64,000 bases of DNA from Aquilaria yunnanensis (taxonomy: Eukaryota; Streptophyta; Magnoliopsida; Malvales; Thymelaeaceae). Position numbers and translations under genes: made by a program. Shown here piece by piece: positions 55,340-64,000 of the stretch. The notes below the pieces were generated by a model that saw nothing but the letters and a program-made list of their open reading frames with translations, was not told the DNA's origin and did not search any database. The stretch spans positions 56,922,501-56,986,500 of the forward strand of contig CM077593.1 of assembly GCA_039654915.1 (NCBI GenBank), given 5' to 3'. How positions within the stretch are numbered: position 1 is the stretch's first letter; every line of letters starts with the position of its first letter.

Positions 55340-56804
55340 TACTGGTGAAACCCTAAATCGGGATTGATGTTGAATCGCATGATGTTATGTGTTCGGTTGC
55401 TTTTCTTCCATGATTAATTGGATTGATTCATGATGCATGAAACCGGAACTCATAATGAACATATGACGTATATGAAGAAACGACACTAATTGGTTAATGA
55501 GATTAACCCGAAATTGAATGGTATGAGATACCTATATGGAGTAGGATTCTTGCAATAGTTGCAAAAACCCTAGCTTGGTTCGGATTCGGCCTATTCGGGC
55601 ACCGAAAGTAAGGTATTTTTGGTGGCTCGAATGGAGCAGTCTCGGGTACGTACTTGCTCGAAATAGAAGATTTCAGGCTAAGCAATTGTAAGACAATTTT
55701 TTGCGCCGAGGGGCGTTGACCGGCCAGTGGGACCACCGTATGCAAAGCGCCACATAAATAAAAACTGGTTAATCAACACACGAAAATTGGCATGCATCTT
55801 TGCTGAATGAGATTTGACATGATATGTTGATTGGTTTTTGAAGCATGGTGCATGGTTATAGCCCTTGATTGGTTGTACTTGTAAATACGGCCTACGAGTC
55901 ATGCCTTTTCTTATCACTCTCATTGTACATTCTCTTCTCACCTTACTCCCCTCGAATGTAACTCGAGGTTTCTATTATTGATGTAATGGTGCATTATGGG
56001 ATCATCCAAGGTGATATGTCCAAGGATCATCCAAGGTGGTATGTCCAAGGAGGTGACAACAAAAGGGCAGCTAAGAATGGAAGAGAAGGAGCTTGTGAAG
56101 ACTCTTTTCTTTTCTTTGGCTTTTATGATATTCTCATTGGATTGAGAATATCGCATAGTTTGGGCTATAACCATGTCACGTTTACTTTGTTGAATGCATG
56201 AGATGCATGTTTTATATTTGTATGTGATCCATGTAGAAGACAACCAAAGATAACAAATTGGTGAGATCAAACGAAAAATCCCTCAAACAAATATTAAGTC
56301 ATCAAATGTGATGCCTTCCAAATGTTGGCACTCGTCAAGACTTTGATCAACATTAGGTGGGTTTCCCAAAGCAAAGCACCTATGTTTCACCTTGGTAAGG
56401 TGCGATGGGATAATAGTGATATCCAAATTGCTAACTTTGGGTCCGACTTAACTAAGTCATCCTAATCGGATTAGGGACTTAGAGGCATGGAGTTGGGCTT
56501 AAGCTCATGGGATGAGCTTGGACAAGTGTTGTTCACCCAACTATCCAAGAGTTGCATAAGATGCAATTGGCAAGGATTTGCCTACCTAAATAGCTGTAAC
56601 TTGAGAGAAAATCCAAAGCTGACTCAGGTTGAGGTCAAATATGGATCTTGGCCCACTAGAATACCTTAGCACCAAGGTGTTCCAAAATAGTATCGAGGGT
56701 TATTATTTTGAGGAAAATAGTGGGAGCATCATTTAATAAAAGTCCTTATTAAATGAATTAAAATACATGGCTCTTACACTGCATATTTACTGTTGTAGAT
56801 AACC
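55340..56804 (+). other. Untranslated leader of copia element 4
   Basis: 1.46 kb between primer site and gag ATG. Only short open frames, none with recognisable content. A long leader is not unusual for such elements. Confidence 0.6.
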
Positions 56805-57690
56805 ATGGCACAAAACACATCGACACTTTCGTTGTGATCGCTCCTTGAGAAGGAAAAACTGAATGGGACCAACTTTCTCAAATGGTACCGAAACTTGAGG
56901 ATAGTCCTTAAGCAGGAGAGAAAGGCATATGTCCTAGAGCAGCCCATTCCGAATGAGCTGCTGCCACTGCTCCAAGAGCTAAAAGGGATGCTCACAAGAG
57001 GCATTCTGATGATGCTTTGGATGTTGCATGCCTCATGCTTATTACCATGGAATCTGACCTTCAGAAGCAACATGAGAACATGGGGGCGTTCGATATGATC
57101 AAACATTTCAAAATGCTTTTCCAAGAGCAAGCTAGGCATGAGAGGTTTGAAACCTCTAAGGCATTGTTTCAGTGCAAGATGTTTGAGGGAAGTCCCGTGG
57201 GTCCTCATGTGCTCAAGATGATTGGGTACATTGAGAATCTTGAGAATTTGGGATTTGCTCTTCAGAAAGAGTTGGCTATTGATGCAGTCTTGCAATCGTT
57301 GCCTGAAAGCTACAGTCAGTTCGTCATGAACTAAAACATGAACGACCTAGACAAGTCCCTCCCTGAATTGCTCAACATGTTGAGAATTGCTGAGAAAAAC
57401 CTTAAGAAGGCTAAGCCCATTTTGATGGTTCAAAAAGGCAAGGGAAAGGGAAAAGCCAACAAGAAAAAGGATAAAGCTAATGAAAGTCTAATGCTAATTC
57501 TTCTTCAGCTGCACTGAAACCAAAGGGTGGTGTGGCAAAGGAAGGGGAGTGCTTCCATTGTAAGCAACCTGGACACTGGAAGCGCAACTAGAAGCTCTAT
57601 CTTGAAGAACTTGCTAAGGAAAAGGGAAGTAAGACTTCCACTTCAGGTATTCTTGTTATAGAGGCTAACTTTTCTAGTTCCTCATCTTGG
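56805..57690 (+). pseudogene. gag (copia element 4)
   Basis: From MAQNTST at 56805, with a TGA ten codons in. LNGTNFLKWYRNLRIVLKQE and YVLEQPIPNE are the typical copia gag N-terminus. A frameshift near 57010 is followed by QEQARHERFETSKALFQCKM and YSQFVMN, a stop, then LPELLNMLRIAEKNLKK. The zinc knuckle reads CFHCKQPGHWKRN with a TAG where the last Cys is expected. Inactive. Confidence 0.85.
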
Positions 57691-58596
57691 GTATTGGATA
57701 CTGGATGTGGATCTCACATTTGTGCAAATGTGAAGGATCTAAATAGAAGTAGAAGATTGGCCCGATGTGAAGTGGACCTACGTGTTGGAAATGGAGCAAG
57801 AGTTGCTGCCTTAGCCGTAGGGACTTATGTTCTCACTTTACCTTGTGGATTAGTTTTAGAATTAGACAACTGCTACTTTGTGCCTACTATTAGTAGAAAT
57901 TTGATTTATGTTTCTTGTTTGGACAAGAAAGGTTTTTCATTTATAATAAAGGAAAAATGTTGTTCTATTTATTTGAATGAAATCTTTTATGGTAGTGCTC
58001 AACTTAGCAATGGGTTGTATGTTCTAGAGCTCGAAGATCCAATCTATAATGTGAATACCAAGAAGGTCAAATTAAATGATTCAAACCCGACCAATATCTG
58101 GCACTGTCGCTTGGGCCATATAAATGAGACCCACATATCCAAGCTCCATAAGGATGGACTCTTGGACTCATTTGATTTTGAATCATATGAGACAGGTGAG
58201 TCATGTTTGTTGGGCAGGATGACCAAAGCCCCATTGACAGGGCAAAGTGAAAGGGCTAATGACTTACTAGGACTCATACATAGTGATGTATGTGGCCCTA
58301 TGTCTACACAAGCTAGAGGAGGTTTCCAATACTTCATTACTTTCACTGATGACTTTAGCAGATATGGCTATGTGTATCTCATGAGACACAAGTCAGAATC
58401 CTTTGAAAAGTTCAAAGAATTCAAGAATGAAGTAGAGAATCAACTTGGGAAGAGTATTAAAGTGCTTCGATCAGATCAAGGTGGAGAGTACTTGGATCGA
58501 GAATTCCTTGACTATCTGAAGGAGTGTGGTATAGTATCACAACTCACTCCACCAAGTACACCTCAATGGAATGTTGTATCTGAAAGGAGAAATTGA
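57691..58596 (+). CDS. Protease and integrase ORF remnant (copia element 4)
   Basis: About 300 uninterrupted codons. It starts in the protease at LDTGCGSHIC (the DTG active site with CGSH, as in TNT1-type proteins). LVLELDNCYFVPTISRNLI leads to the integrase zinc-binding part WHCRLGHINETHISKL, then a CLLGRMTK segment where CLxGKMTK is usual. The core has the first Asp in LIHSDVCGPM, the second in VLRSDQGGEY and the Glu in VVSERRN. A TGA replaces the Arg after ERRN. The codon at 57691 is only a formal start; the frame is continuous with gag-protease upstream. Confidence 0.88.
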   Translation, partial: VLDTGCGSHICANVKDLNRSRRLARCEVDLRVGNGARVAALAVGTYVLTLPCGLVLELDNCYFVPTISRNLIYVSCLDKKGFSFIIKEKCCSIYLNEIFYGSAQLSNGLYVLELEDPIYNVNTKKVKLNDSNPTNIWHCRLGHINETHISKLHKDGLLDSFDFESYETGESCLLGRMTKAPLTGQSERANDLLGLIHSDVCGPMSTQARGGFQYFITFTDDFSRYGYVYLMRHKSESFEKFKEFKNEVENQLGKSIKVLRSDQGGEYLDREFLDYLKECGIVSQLTPPSTPQWNVVSERRN

Positions 58597-58950
58597 ACTC
58601 TGATAGACATGGTTCACTCTATGATGAGTCAAGCTGACCTTCCAAACTCCTTTTCGGGACATGCTCTAGAGACAGCTGCTTTTACACTAAACTGAGTTCT
58701 ATATAAATCGGTTCAAAAGACACCATATGAGATATGGAGTGGGAGGCGTCCCAATTTGTCTTTTATGAAGATTTGGGGCTGCGACGCTTATGTGAAACGT
58801 CAATCCTCTGACAAACTAGGGCCCAAATCTCAAAATTGCCTTTTTGTTGGGTATCCCAAAGAAACGAAGGGTTACTATTTCTACAACCTTCTGAGCAAAA
58901 AGGTTTGTTGCTCGAACTGGTGTCTTTTTGGAGAAAGAGTTTATCTCTAA
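58597..58950 (+). pseudogene. Integrase C-terminal part (copia element 4)
   Basis: Continues after the TGA: LIDMVHSMMSQADLPNSFSG, TAAFTLN, a stop, VLYKSVQKTPYEIWSGRRP, then FMKIWGCDAYVKRQSSDKLG and NCLFVGYPKETKGYYFYN. The last two are the highly conserved copia integrase end segments. It is followed by a frame change. Confidence 0.83.
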
Positions 58951-59622
58951 AGGAACTAGTGGGATGAAAGTAGAACTTGAAGAAATTCAAGAACAACAAG
59001 GAGACATTGAACCTGAAATGGAACCTGAACAAACACCGCAAGATGTTGTTCACGAGTCTGTTCCTGTAGCACAGAGCCCACGTAGGACTGGTAGGATTCG
59101 GCATGAGCCCGAGAGATATGGATTTCTTGTGACTCACACCGGTGATGTGATGCTCATGGATCAGGATGAACCCACAACCTACCAACAAGCTATGTCGGGG
59201 CCTGACTCTGAGAACTGGCTAATGGCAATGAAATTCGAGATGGAATCCATGTATGAAAACCAAGTATGGACTTTGGTTGACCCATCTGAAGGGGTAAAAC
59301 CCATAGGGTGCAAATGGGTTTTCAAGAAGAAAACTGACATGGATGGTAAAGCGATTACCTTTAAGGGACGATTGGTTGCAAAAGGTTTCAAGCAAATTCA
59401 TGGTATTGACTATGATGAAACTTTTTTCACCAGTTGTTATGCTTAAATCCATCTGAATTTTGTTTGGTATTGCTGCACACTATGATTTTGAGATATGGCA
59501 AATGGATGTCAAAACTACATTCCTAAATGGAAAACTACTTGAGGATGTATACATGACACAACCTGAGGGTTTTGTCACTCCTGAGAATGCCAATAAAGTG
59601 TGCAAGTTGCAAAGGTCCATTT
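58928..59622 (+). pseudogene. Reverse transcriptase N-terminal part (copia element 4)
   Basis: Frame 58928-59446: acidic linker, RRTGRIRHEPERYGFLV, then WLMAMKFEMESMYENQVWTL and GCKWVFKKKTDMDG, GRLVAKGFKQIHGIDYDETF. A frameshift follows, then IAAHYDFEIWQMDVKTTFLN and VYMTQPEGFVTPENANKVCK. It stops at LQRSI at 59622, in the middle of the usual LxRSIYGLKQASR motif. The catalytic YVDD region is lost. The same region is present in copia element 5 at 62210-62545. Confidence 0.86.
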
Positions 59623-61036
59623 TGATGGGTTTCGGGAGCCAAACAGTGCAGCGGAATTTAACCGAAACCCTCTAGGATCCAAGTGAACGGGGTAAACCGG
59701 GTGTTCAAAAATGTTCATACCTAATTTTCGGTTGAGATCTCTCACTCAACTATAGAGTCAAATCACAAAACGTGAACAGTTGACGTGTTCAAGCTCTCTA
59801 TGGTATCCACACGAGCCTCTCGTGATCACCACGCTTCCACCATGTCCCGGTAGATGCGTTTCTCTTGTGCTCGCAGTGCTAGCTTGCGTCCTCCAAGGAA
59901 TTGCAAGAGAAGAGTGCGGTTGTCCTTTTGGGAGGCTAAGGCAAGGAGACCTGCGAATTTCTCACTAGAAGTTGTATTTATAGTGAGACTCAACTTCCAG
60001 GCCTAATGGGTTTCAAAGCCCAAATCCAATTAGGATTTAATTTCAGGCTTAATAATGGCTCAACTCTTGGGCCCATTATTAATACGAAATTAAAGTGAAA
60101 CCATAACCCAAATAATTAGCCCATGCACTCTAACGATCCAAATAGCTCTATGTGTGTGACCCAATAAGCTCTTATCACGTTGGCAATGAGCGTAAATCAC
60201 ATTTATGATCATAAGCAATGAGCGGTGTATAGCAACACATCATTGCTACCCAAGTGACAAGATTGTCAATGATTTGACTAAACCTTTATGATCATCACCG
60301 ATATATGCCATTGTCCCTTTGTCCAAGATATCAAGACTAAGCACGAGACATGGAATGTGTCACTCTCGTGTAGCCCAATCTTTGGTTTCTTGATTACCGA
60401 GTAGACTAACTTAAACTGATGACATTGATATCGTATATCAACTCATCCGAGCACAGCCATGCATTTTCTAAGTCTCACTCTATCAAGGGGCCCGAAGATA
60501 TCACTCCCGTTCCATCGGAGGGACAAATCCCATCTTGATCATACAAATCCCTGCGCATGATATGTGACATACCCAATGACCTCCTTCAAGTTCACTCAGT
60601 TACGAGCAACAAAGGAAAGTATCAAAGTATGTGACTCACATGTAGGGAACCTTGATGATCTTAGGTCGAAGGACTACATATACCATGATCACTATGAGAA
60701 TCACTTATGACACTCATATAACGATCCATGTAGTGTTCTCATGGTGGATCGGTCTAGTACACAAGTTCTCCAACTTGTACCTCTATGTAGACTACATATC
60801 TCATATTAGTCTCCACATATGGTAGTCGTTATGTATTATGGAAACCCGTTCCGCAATAATACTAGACCAGGGACGTTTAAGAATATCATTATTCTAGGGT
60901 TACAATTATGTTTGTTAAGTTACGCAGAAACAAAACAACAAACATAATTGCTGGATTAATGCCTTAATAAAATATCATGACTCAATGTGCAAAAATACAA
61001 TCATCTCATGATTGGCTTTTGGGCACAAAACTGACA
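59623..61036 (-). repeat. 3' LTR of copia element 5
   Basis: 1414 bp, TGATGGGTTTCGGG to CAAAACTGACA on the plus strand; both ends carry single changes from the family TGTT...AACA. The polypurine tract on the right identifies it as 3' LTR. Left flank CATTT. Confidence 0.9.
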
Positions 61037-61047
61037 ATCTCCCACCT
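61037..61047 (-). other. Polypurine tract of copia element 5
   Basis: Minus-strand AGGTGGGAGAT directly before the LTR. GTGGGAGAT at this place is common in plant copia elements. Confidence 0.8.
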
Positions 61048-61059
61048 GCACTAAAAGCC

Positions 61060-61288
61060 AATCATCCATGTATCTAATACCGATGGACCTAGAATGGCTA
61101 TCACGCTTCTACTGCATAAGGGGCTTTGTCTATGGATCAGCAATGTTGTTGTCTGTCGACGTCCTGCATATCCTTACATCACCCCTCTCGATGATCTCCC
61201 TAATGAGATGATAGCATCGGAGTATGTGTTTGGATCGCTGGTGAGATGGAGGTTCCTTAGCCTGTGTGATTGCTCCATTGTTGTCACA
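61060..61288 (-). pseudogene. RNase H C-terminal end (copia element 5)
   Basis: Read leftwards after the stop at 61289: CDNNGAIAQAKEPPSHQRSK, HILRCYHLIREII, ERGDVRICRTSTDNNIADP, a TAG, TKPLMQ, a TAG. These are the conserved last residues of copia pol (DN.GAI.., HI..RYH.IRE, N.AD..TKPL). It joins the open frame 61289-61990. Confidence 0.8.
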
Positions 61289-61990
61289 TTAAAGCTCTAT
61301 CGGGTCGACAATGCTTGGAACCACTCCAAGTTCAGTGATGAACTTCTTGATCCAAACTACCTCCTTCGCAGCATCAGAGGCGGCAATGTACTCAGATTCT
61401 GTTGTAGAGTCAGCTATTGTCTCTTGCTTTGAACTCTTCCCTCTTACAGCACCAACACGAATGCAAAACACATAACCAGATTGTGATCTAGAATCATCCT
61501 TATCGGATTGGAAGCTTGCATCGGTGTAACCCCTTACAACGAGCTCATCTTCACCTCCAAAGACCAAGAATGCATCCTTAGTCCTTCGTAAGTACTTAAG
61601 GATGTCCTTAACAGCTGTCCAGTGACTCTCACCGGGGTTTGATTGGTACCTACTCATCATGCTCAAAGCATATGAGACATCGGGACGAGTACATATCATG
61701 GCATACATGATAGATCCAATTGCTGAGGCATATGGAATCTTACTCATGCGCTCTCTCTCCTCGGCTGTACTCGGACACTGAGATCTAGAAAGAGTGATAC
61801 CATGTGACATGGGCAAGAATCCTTTCTTGGAATCTTGCATGCTAAACCTTTTTAGCACCTTGTCAATATATGTACTTTGACTTAGGCCAAGAAGCTTTCT
61901 AGATCTATCTCTATAGATCCTGATGCCTAACACATAGGCTGCTTCACCCAAGTCCTTCATAGAGAAACATTTCCCTAGCCAAGTCTTCAC
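61289..61990 (-). CDS. RT end and RNase H ORF remnant (copia element 5)
   Basis: 233 open codons. WLGKCFSMKDLGEAAYVLGI, LGLSQSTYIDKVLKRFSM, then IPYASAIGSIMYAMICTRPD and YALSMMSRYQSNPGESHW belong to the RT connection. RNase H follows with GYTDASFQSDKDDSRSQSGY (first Asp) and ADSTTESEYIAASDAAKE (Glu and Asp), then VWIKKFI. It ends at a TAA after VDPIEL. The catalytic RNase H residues are intact. As part of a truncated element it has no promoter or RT start. Confidence 0.88.
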   Translation of the reverse strand: MKTWLGKCFSMKDLGEAAYVLGIRIYRDRSRKLLGLSQSTYIDKVLKRFSMQDSKKGFLPMSHGITLSRSQCPSTAEERERMSKIPYASAIGSIMYAMICTRPDVSYALSMMSRYQSNPGESHWTAVKDILKYLRRTKDAFLVFGGEDELVVRGYTDASFQSDKDDSRSQSGYVFCIRVGAVRGKSSKQETIADSTTESEYIAASDAAKEVVWIKKFITELGVVPSIVDPIEL

Positions 61991-61993
61991 AGA

Positions 61994-62545
61994 CTATAGC
62001 TCAGGAATGTCATTCTCGATGAGTAGTATGTCATCTACATATAACACCAAGAAGACAATAGCGCTCCCACTAACCTTCTTGTAGACACAAGGTTCATCTT
62101 CATTTTTGATAAAACCAAACTCTTTGATTGCATCATCAAAACGAAGATTCCAACTTTGAGAAGCTTGCTTTAGTCCATAAATGGACCTTTCCAACTTGCA
62201 CACTTTATTGGCATTCTCAGGAGTGACAAAACCCTAAGGTTGTGTTATGTACACATCCTCAAGTAGCTTTCCATTTAGGAATGTAGTTTTGACATCCATT
62301 TTCCATATCTCATAATCATAGTGTGCAGCAATAGCAAACAAAATTCGGATGGATTTAAGCATAGCAACTGGTGAAAAAGTTTCATCATAGTCAATACCAT
62401 GAATTTGCTTGAAACCTTCTGCAATCAATCGTCCCTTAACGGTAATCACATTACCATCCATGTCAGTTTTCTTATTGAAAACCCATTTGCACCCTATGGG
62501 TTTTACCCCTTCAGGTGGGTCAACCAAAGTCCATACTTTGGTAGA
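61994..62545 (-). pseudogene. Reverse transcriptase fragment (copia element 5)
   Basis: Two parts. 62234-62545: VWTLVDPPEGVKPIGCKWVF, GRLIAEGFKQIHGIDYDETF, SPVAMLKSIRILFAIAAHYD and WKMDVKTTFLNGKLLEDVYI. After a stop, 61994-62203: CKLERSIYGLKQASQSWNLR, FDDAIKEFGFIKNEDEPCVY and the catalytic YVDD (LVLYVDDILLIEND). It is the better RT of the two copia elements. It begins abruptly next to antisense-gene sequence at about 62545, and an open frame crosses that join. Confidence 0.87.
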
Positions 62546-63200
62546 CAGAACGCGAAGGTGGTTGGGCATTCTAGTCCGCAACGGCTTGAATATGGCTGTC
62601 AAACTCCTCAAAATAAGACTCCAGTTCTAGAGTTAACAACTTACTCGGATCCACTACGTTAGTGGCCAGGGTACTTGAAGCCAATTGAGCTCAAAGACTT
62701 TTCCATTTCTCATCAATCTCCATGAAGAAATACTTCTTCTGCCATCCTCACCAGCTGTCTTCGGTGCTAAATGTGAACATAAATTTCTTGCTCCCAGATC
62801 CCCGAGGGAGCGAAAAGTAAAACCCTCACTTCGGGATAAGATGGAGCTTCTAGTATTGGAGAAAGAAGATAAAGTGTGGGACAATTTTGAAAACACCACA
62901 CATACGCAGGAAGGCATTAAAGTAGGCGTAGAAGTTCAGCGGCATCTGATTGATGGCTATGCCTTGGAAATAACAGAAGGTCGACACAACCCTCGGAGGA
63001 GGATAGCAGAGACCCAGCTTCAGTTGTGCTATGAAGATGGTAACCTCCTTCTTCTGAGGAAGGTAGCTTGATTCACTATGATCAGGTAGCCTAACGTTTG
63101 CATAAGAAGGAAGAAAAAACTTCAGACTCCACTTCTCCGAAGTCGCACAGCTCATATGGGAGTTGAGAGGTATCGAACTCTTGGGAACGATGGTAACCAT
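62546..63200 (-). pseudogene. Antisense gene exon 1 fragment (Tat-E)
   Basis: Minus-strand gene start of a plus-oriented Tat element. From an ATG at 63200: CATSEKWSLKFFLPSYANVR, EVTIFIAQLKLGLCYPP, FQGIAINQMPLNFYAYFNAF, then FFLQY and, after a stop, SLPRGSGSKKFMFTFSTEDSW. Further left come LLTLELESYFEEFDSHIQAV and a cut at 62545 by copia element 5. It aligns with exon 1 of Tat-A and Tat-B; intron 1 and later exons are missing. The position of the true ATG is uncertain because the first 20 residues differ between copies. Confidence 0.72.
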
Positions 63201-63434
63201 GGTTTATTGGGATGACATCCTCGGTAATTAAGACCCTAACCCCAGATGGATGAAGGAAAAGGAAAAGAAAAAATAAGAAGAAGAGTAACCTCGAAAGGAA
63301 ACCCACCTATTTGGAAAACTTGGAAACTTAAAAAAAATGCTACAAAACTTGCTAGAAATCACTCCGCTACTAACACCGATGCAAGAAAAAGCTGGAAAGT
63401 AGGAGGAAGTGAAGAAACTCTAAAAAAGAAAGGC

Positions 63435-63442
63435 TTTATATA
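63435..63442 (-). promoter_or_regulatory. TATA box of antisense gene (Tat-E)
   Basis: Minus-strand CTATATAAAG, about 235 bp above the ATG at 63200. Third copy of the TATA motif found in Tat-A and Tat-B at the same relative place. Confidence 0.5.
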
Positions 63443-64000
63443 GATTGAGGGAGGCGAGTGAAGTGTCGCCATAATGACCGTTTACAAATGAAGGGACGTA
63501 ACCAATGTAATAGATGTGACTGATCGCCAATGATTCGATGACACATGTCACATGACATGAGAAACAAAGTCAGCCCTTTTGACATTGGCAGGCCTATATT
63601 ACCTATCTGGAAGTGATGTGACTATCCAATCAGAAGATTGGATGGCTCACTGGTAGAAGGCAGGAACAAAAAACCCTGAGGGAAAAATAGTTCCTTGCCT
63701 TTAAAGATATAACCTTGGTTAAATGAAGAATTTGGCTTGAGGACAGAACAGCTTCCCATATTTCGAAGGTGTGACCTCATCAAAAGTAAGAACACAAATA
63801 TGGAGTCCCCTAAAATGCTGAAGATACTACATCGACAAAAGGAAGTGTCTTGTGCCAAGAAAGCTAGTTGGGCTGAGGAGATGACCTCATATAAAAAGAG
63901 TTCTTCTACCAAGGATAGCTACAGCTTCCCAAAGGGAGGATTCTAGTAAACACGCTCCTAGATGATTAGTACTGATGATACCACTTTGGTACTCCAAAGG
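63443..64000. other. Upstream region of antisense gene (Tat-E)
   Basis: Shares the stretch before the TATA box (GTCGCCATAATGACC and similar) with Tat-A around 4770-4900. Beyond about 63600 I recognise nothing; open frames here have no visible domain. The polypurine tract and LTR expected to the right are not reached. Confidence 0.35.

Larger units (their letters stand above)
53912..59622 (+). mobile_element. Ty1/copia element 4, 3'-truncated
   Basis: Plus-strand element: 5' LTR (53912-55326), primer site (55328-55339), leader (55340-56804), gag, protease, integrase and the first part of RT. The order protease-integrase-RT is diagnostic of Ty1/copia, and the peptides resemble the TNT1-94 type. 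It breaks off in RT at 59622, where the 3' LTR of a minus-strand copia element begins. It was inserted into Tat-D protease sequence (left flank GTCCA). Confidence 0.9.
59623..62545 (-). mobile_element. Ty1/copia element 5, 5'-truncated
   Basis: Minus-strand element of the same family: 3' LTR (59623-61036), polypurine tract, RNase H (61060-61990) and RT (61994-62545). It starts in RT at VWTLVDPPEG and has lost gag, protease, integrase and 5' LTR. On the right it is fused to antisense-gene sequence of Tat-E without any copia border. On the left it lies in the RT of copia element 4. Both elements contain the RT stretch from VWTLVDP to VCKL, so they are two insertions, not two halves of one. Confidence 0.88.
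62546..64000 (+). mobile_element. Ty3/gypsy Tat-like element E, fragment
   Basis: The antisense-gene fragment (minus strand) and its upstream region imply a plus-oriented Tat element whose polypurine tract and 3' LTR would lie to the right, beyond the window. It could be the distal part of Tat-D, separated by the copia insertions, but the copia-Tat fusion at 62545 leaves this open. Confidence 0.55.

Noticed and set aside
61094..61432. 112-codon plus-strand frame
   Set aside because: It lies antisense over the conserved RNase H end of copia element 5 and has no recognisable content.
59623..62545. Copia element 5 as the inverted second half of copia element 4
   Set aside because: Both contain the RT stretch from VWTLVDP to VCKL, with different sequence, so they are separate insertions.

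Overview
The window reads as intergenic heterochromatin of a flowering plant. I see no host gene, rRNA, tRNA or CRISPR array. Nearly everything that can be named is an LTR retrotransposon or a piece of one, nested inside each other and mostly broken by stops, frameshifts and deletions. The plant assignment rests on the lineages: Ty3/gypsy Tat-like elements with an extra antisense gene, Ty3/gypsy chromovirus-like elements (GPY/F module plus chromodomain tail), and Ty1/copia elements of the TNT1-94 type with an initiator-Met tRNA primer site. I cannot name the species.

Layout. 1-5797: right-hand part of a plus-strand Tat-like element (Tat-A: RT end, RNase H, integrase, an antisense gene on the minus strand, polypurine tract, truncated 3' LTR). 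5798-21646: a minus-strand chromovirus (Chromo-1) that has lost its integrase and 3' LTR; a copia solo LTR (7999-9414) sits in it, and a structurally complete second chromovirus (Chromo-2, 11705-20261, TSD ATACA) sits inside its 5' LTR. 21647-24976: antisense-gene and gag remnants of a minus Tat element (Tat-B') split by a chromovirus-type solo LTR (21895-24275). 24977-36943: the best preserved Tat element (Tat-B, minus), with both LTRs, gag to integrase, and the antisense gene on the plus strand; a copia solo LTR (33265-34681) interrupts gag. 36944-37338: integrase scrap of a third Tat element. 37339-49531: mostly large chromovirus-type LTRs, including a solo LTR (40320-46167, TSD CCAAA) that contains another solo LTR (40454-43812, TSD CTATG), plus about 3.9 kb I cannot assign. 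49532-53911: plus-strand Tat-D (LTR, gag, protease), interrupted by a copia solo LTR (49968-51383, TSD GTAAC). 53912-62545: two copia elements head to head (plus 53912-59622, minus 59623-62545). 62546-64000: antisense gene and promoter region of a further plus-oriented Tat element (Tat-E).

How the parts work together. In an intact Tat element gag, protease, RT, RNase H and integrase are transcribed from the LTR, while the extra gene runs towards them from the opposite strand between integrase and the 3' LTR. In this window that gene shows its own TATA box (three copies), three phase-consistent GT-AG introns (aligned between two copies in opposite genomic orientation) and a poly(A) signal. It looks like a normal intron-bearing nuclear gene carried backwards by the retroelement; this is the most interesting object here. 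Antisense extra ORFs in Tat-lineage elements are known as a class, so the novelty lies at most in the exon structure, the promoter and this family.

Relative ages follow from the nesting: Tat-B', then Chromo-1, then Chromo-2; the host of 40320, then that solo LTR, then the one at 40454; Tat-D, then copia 53912, then copia 59623. No element in the window looks capable of autonomous transposition.
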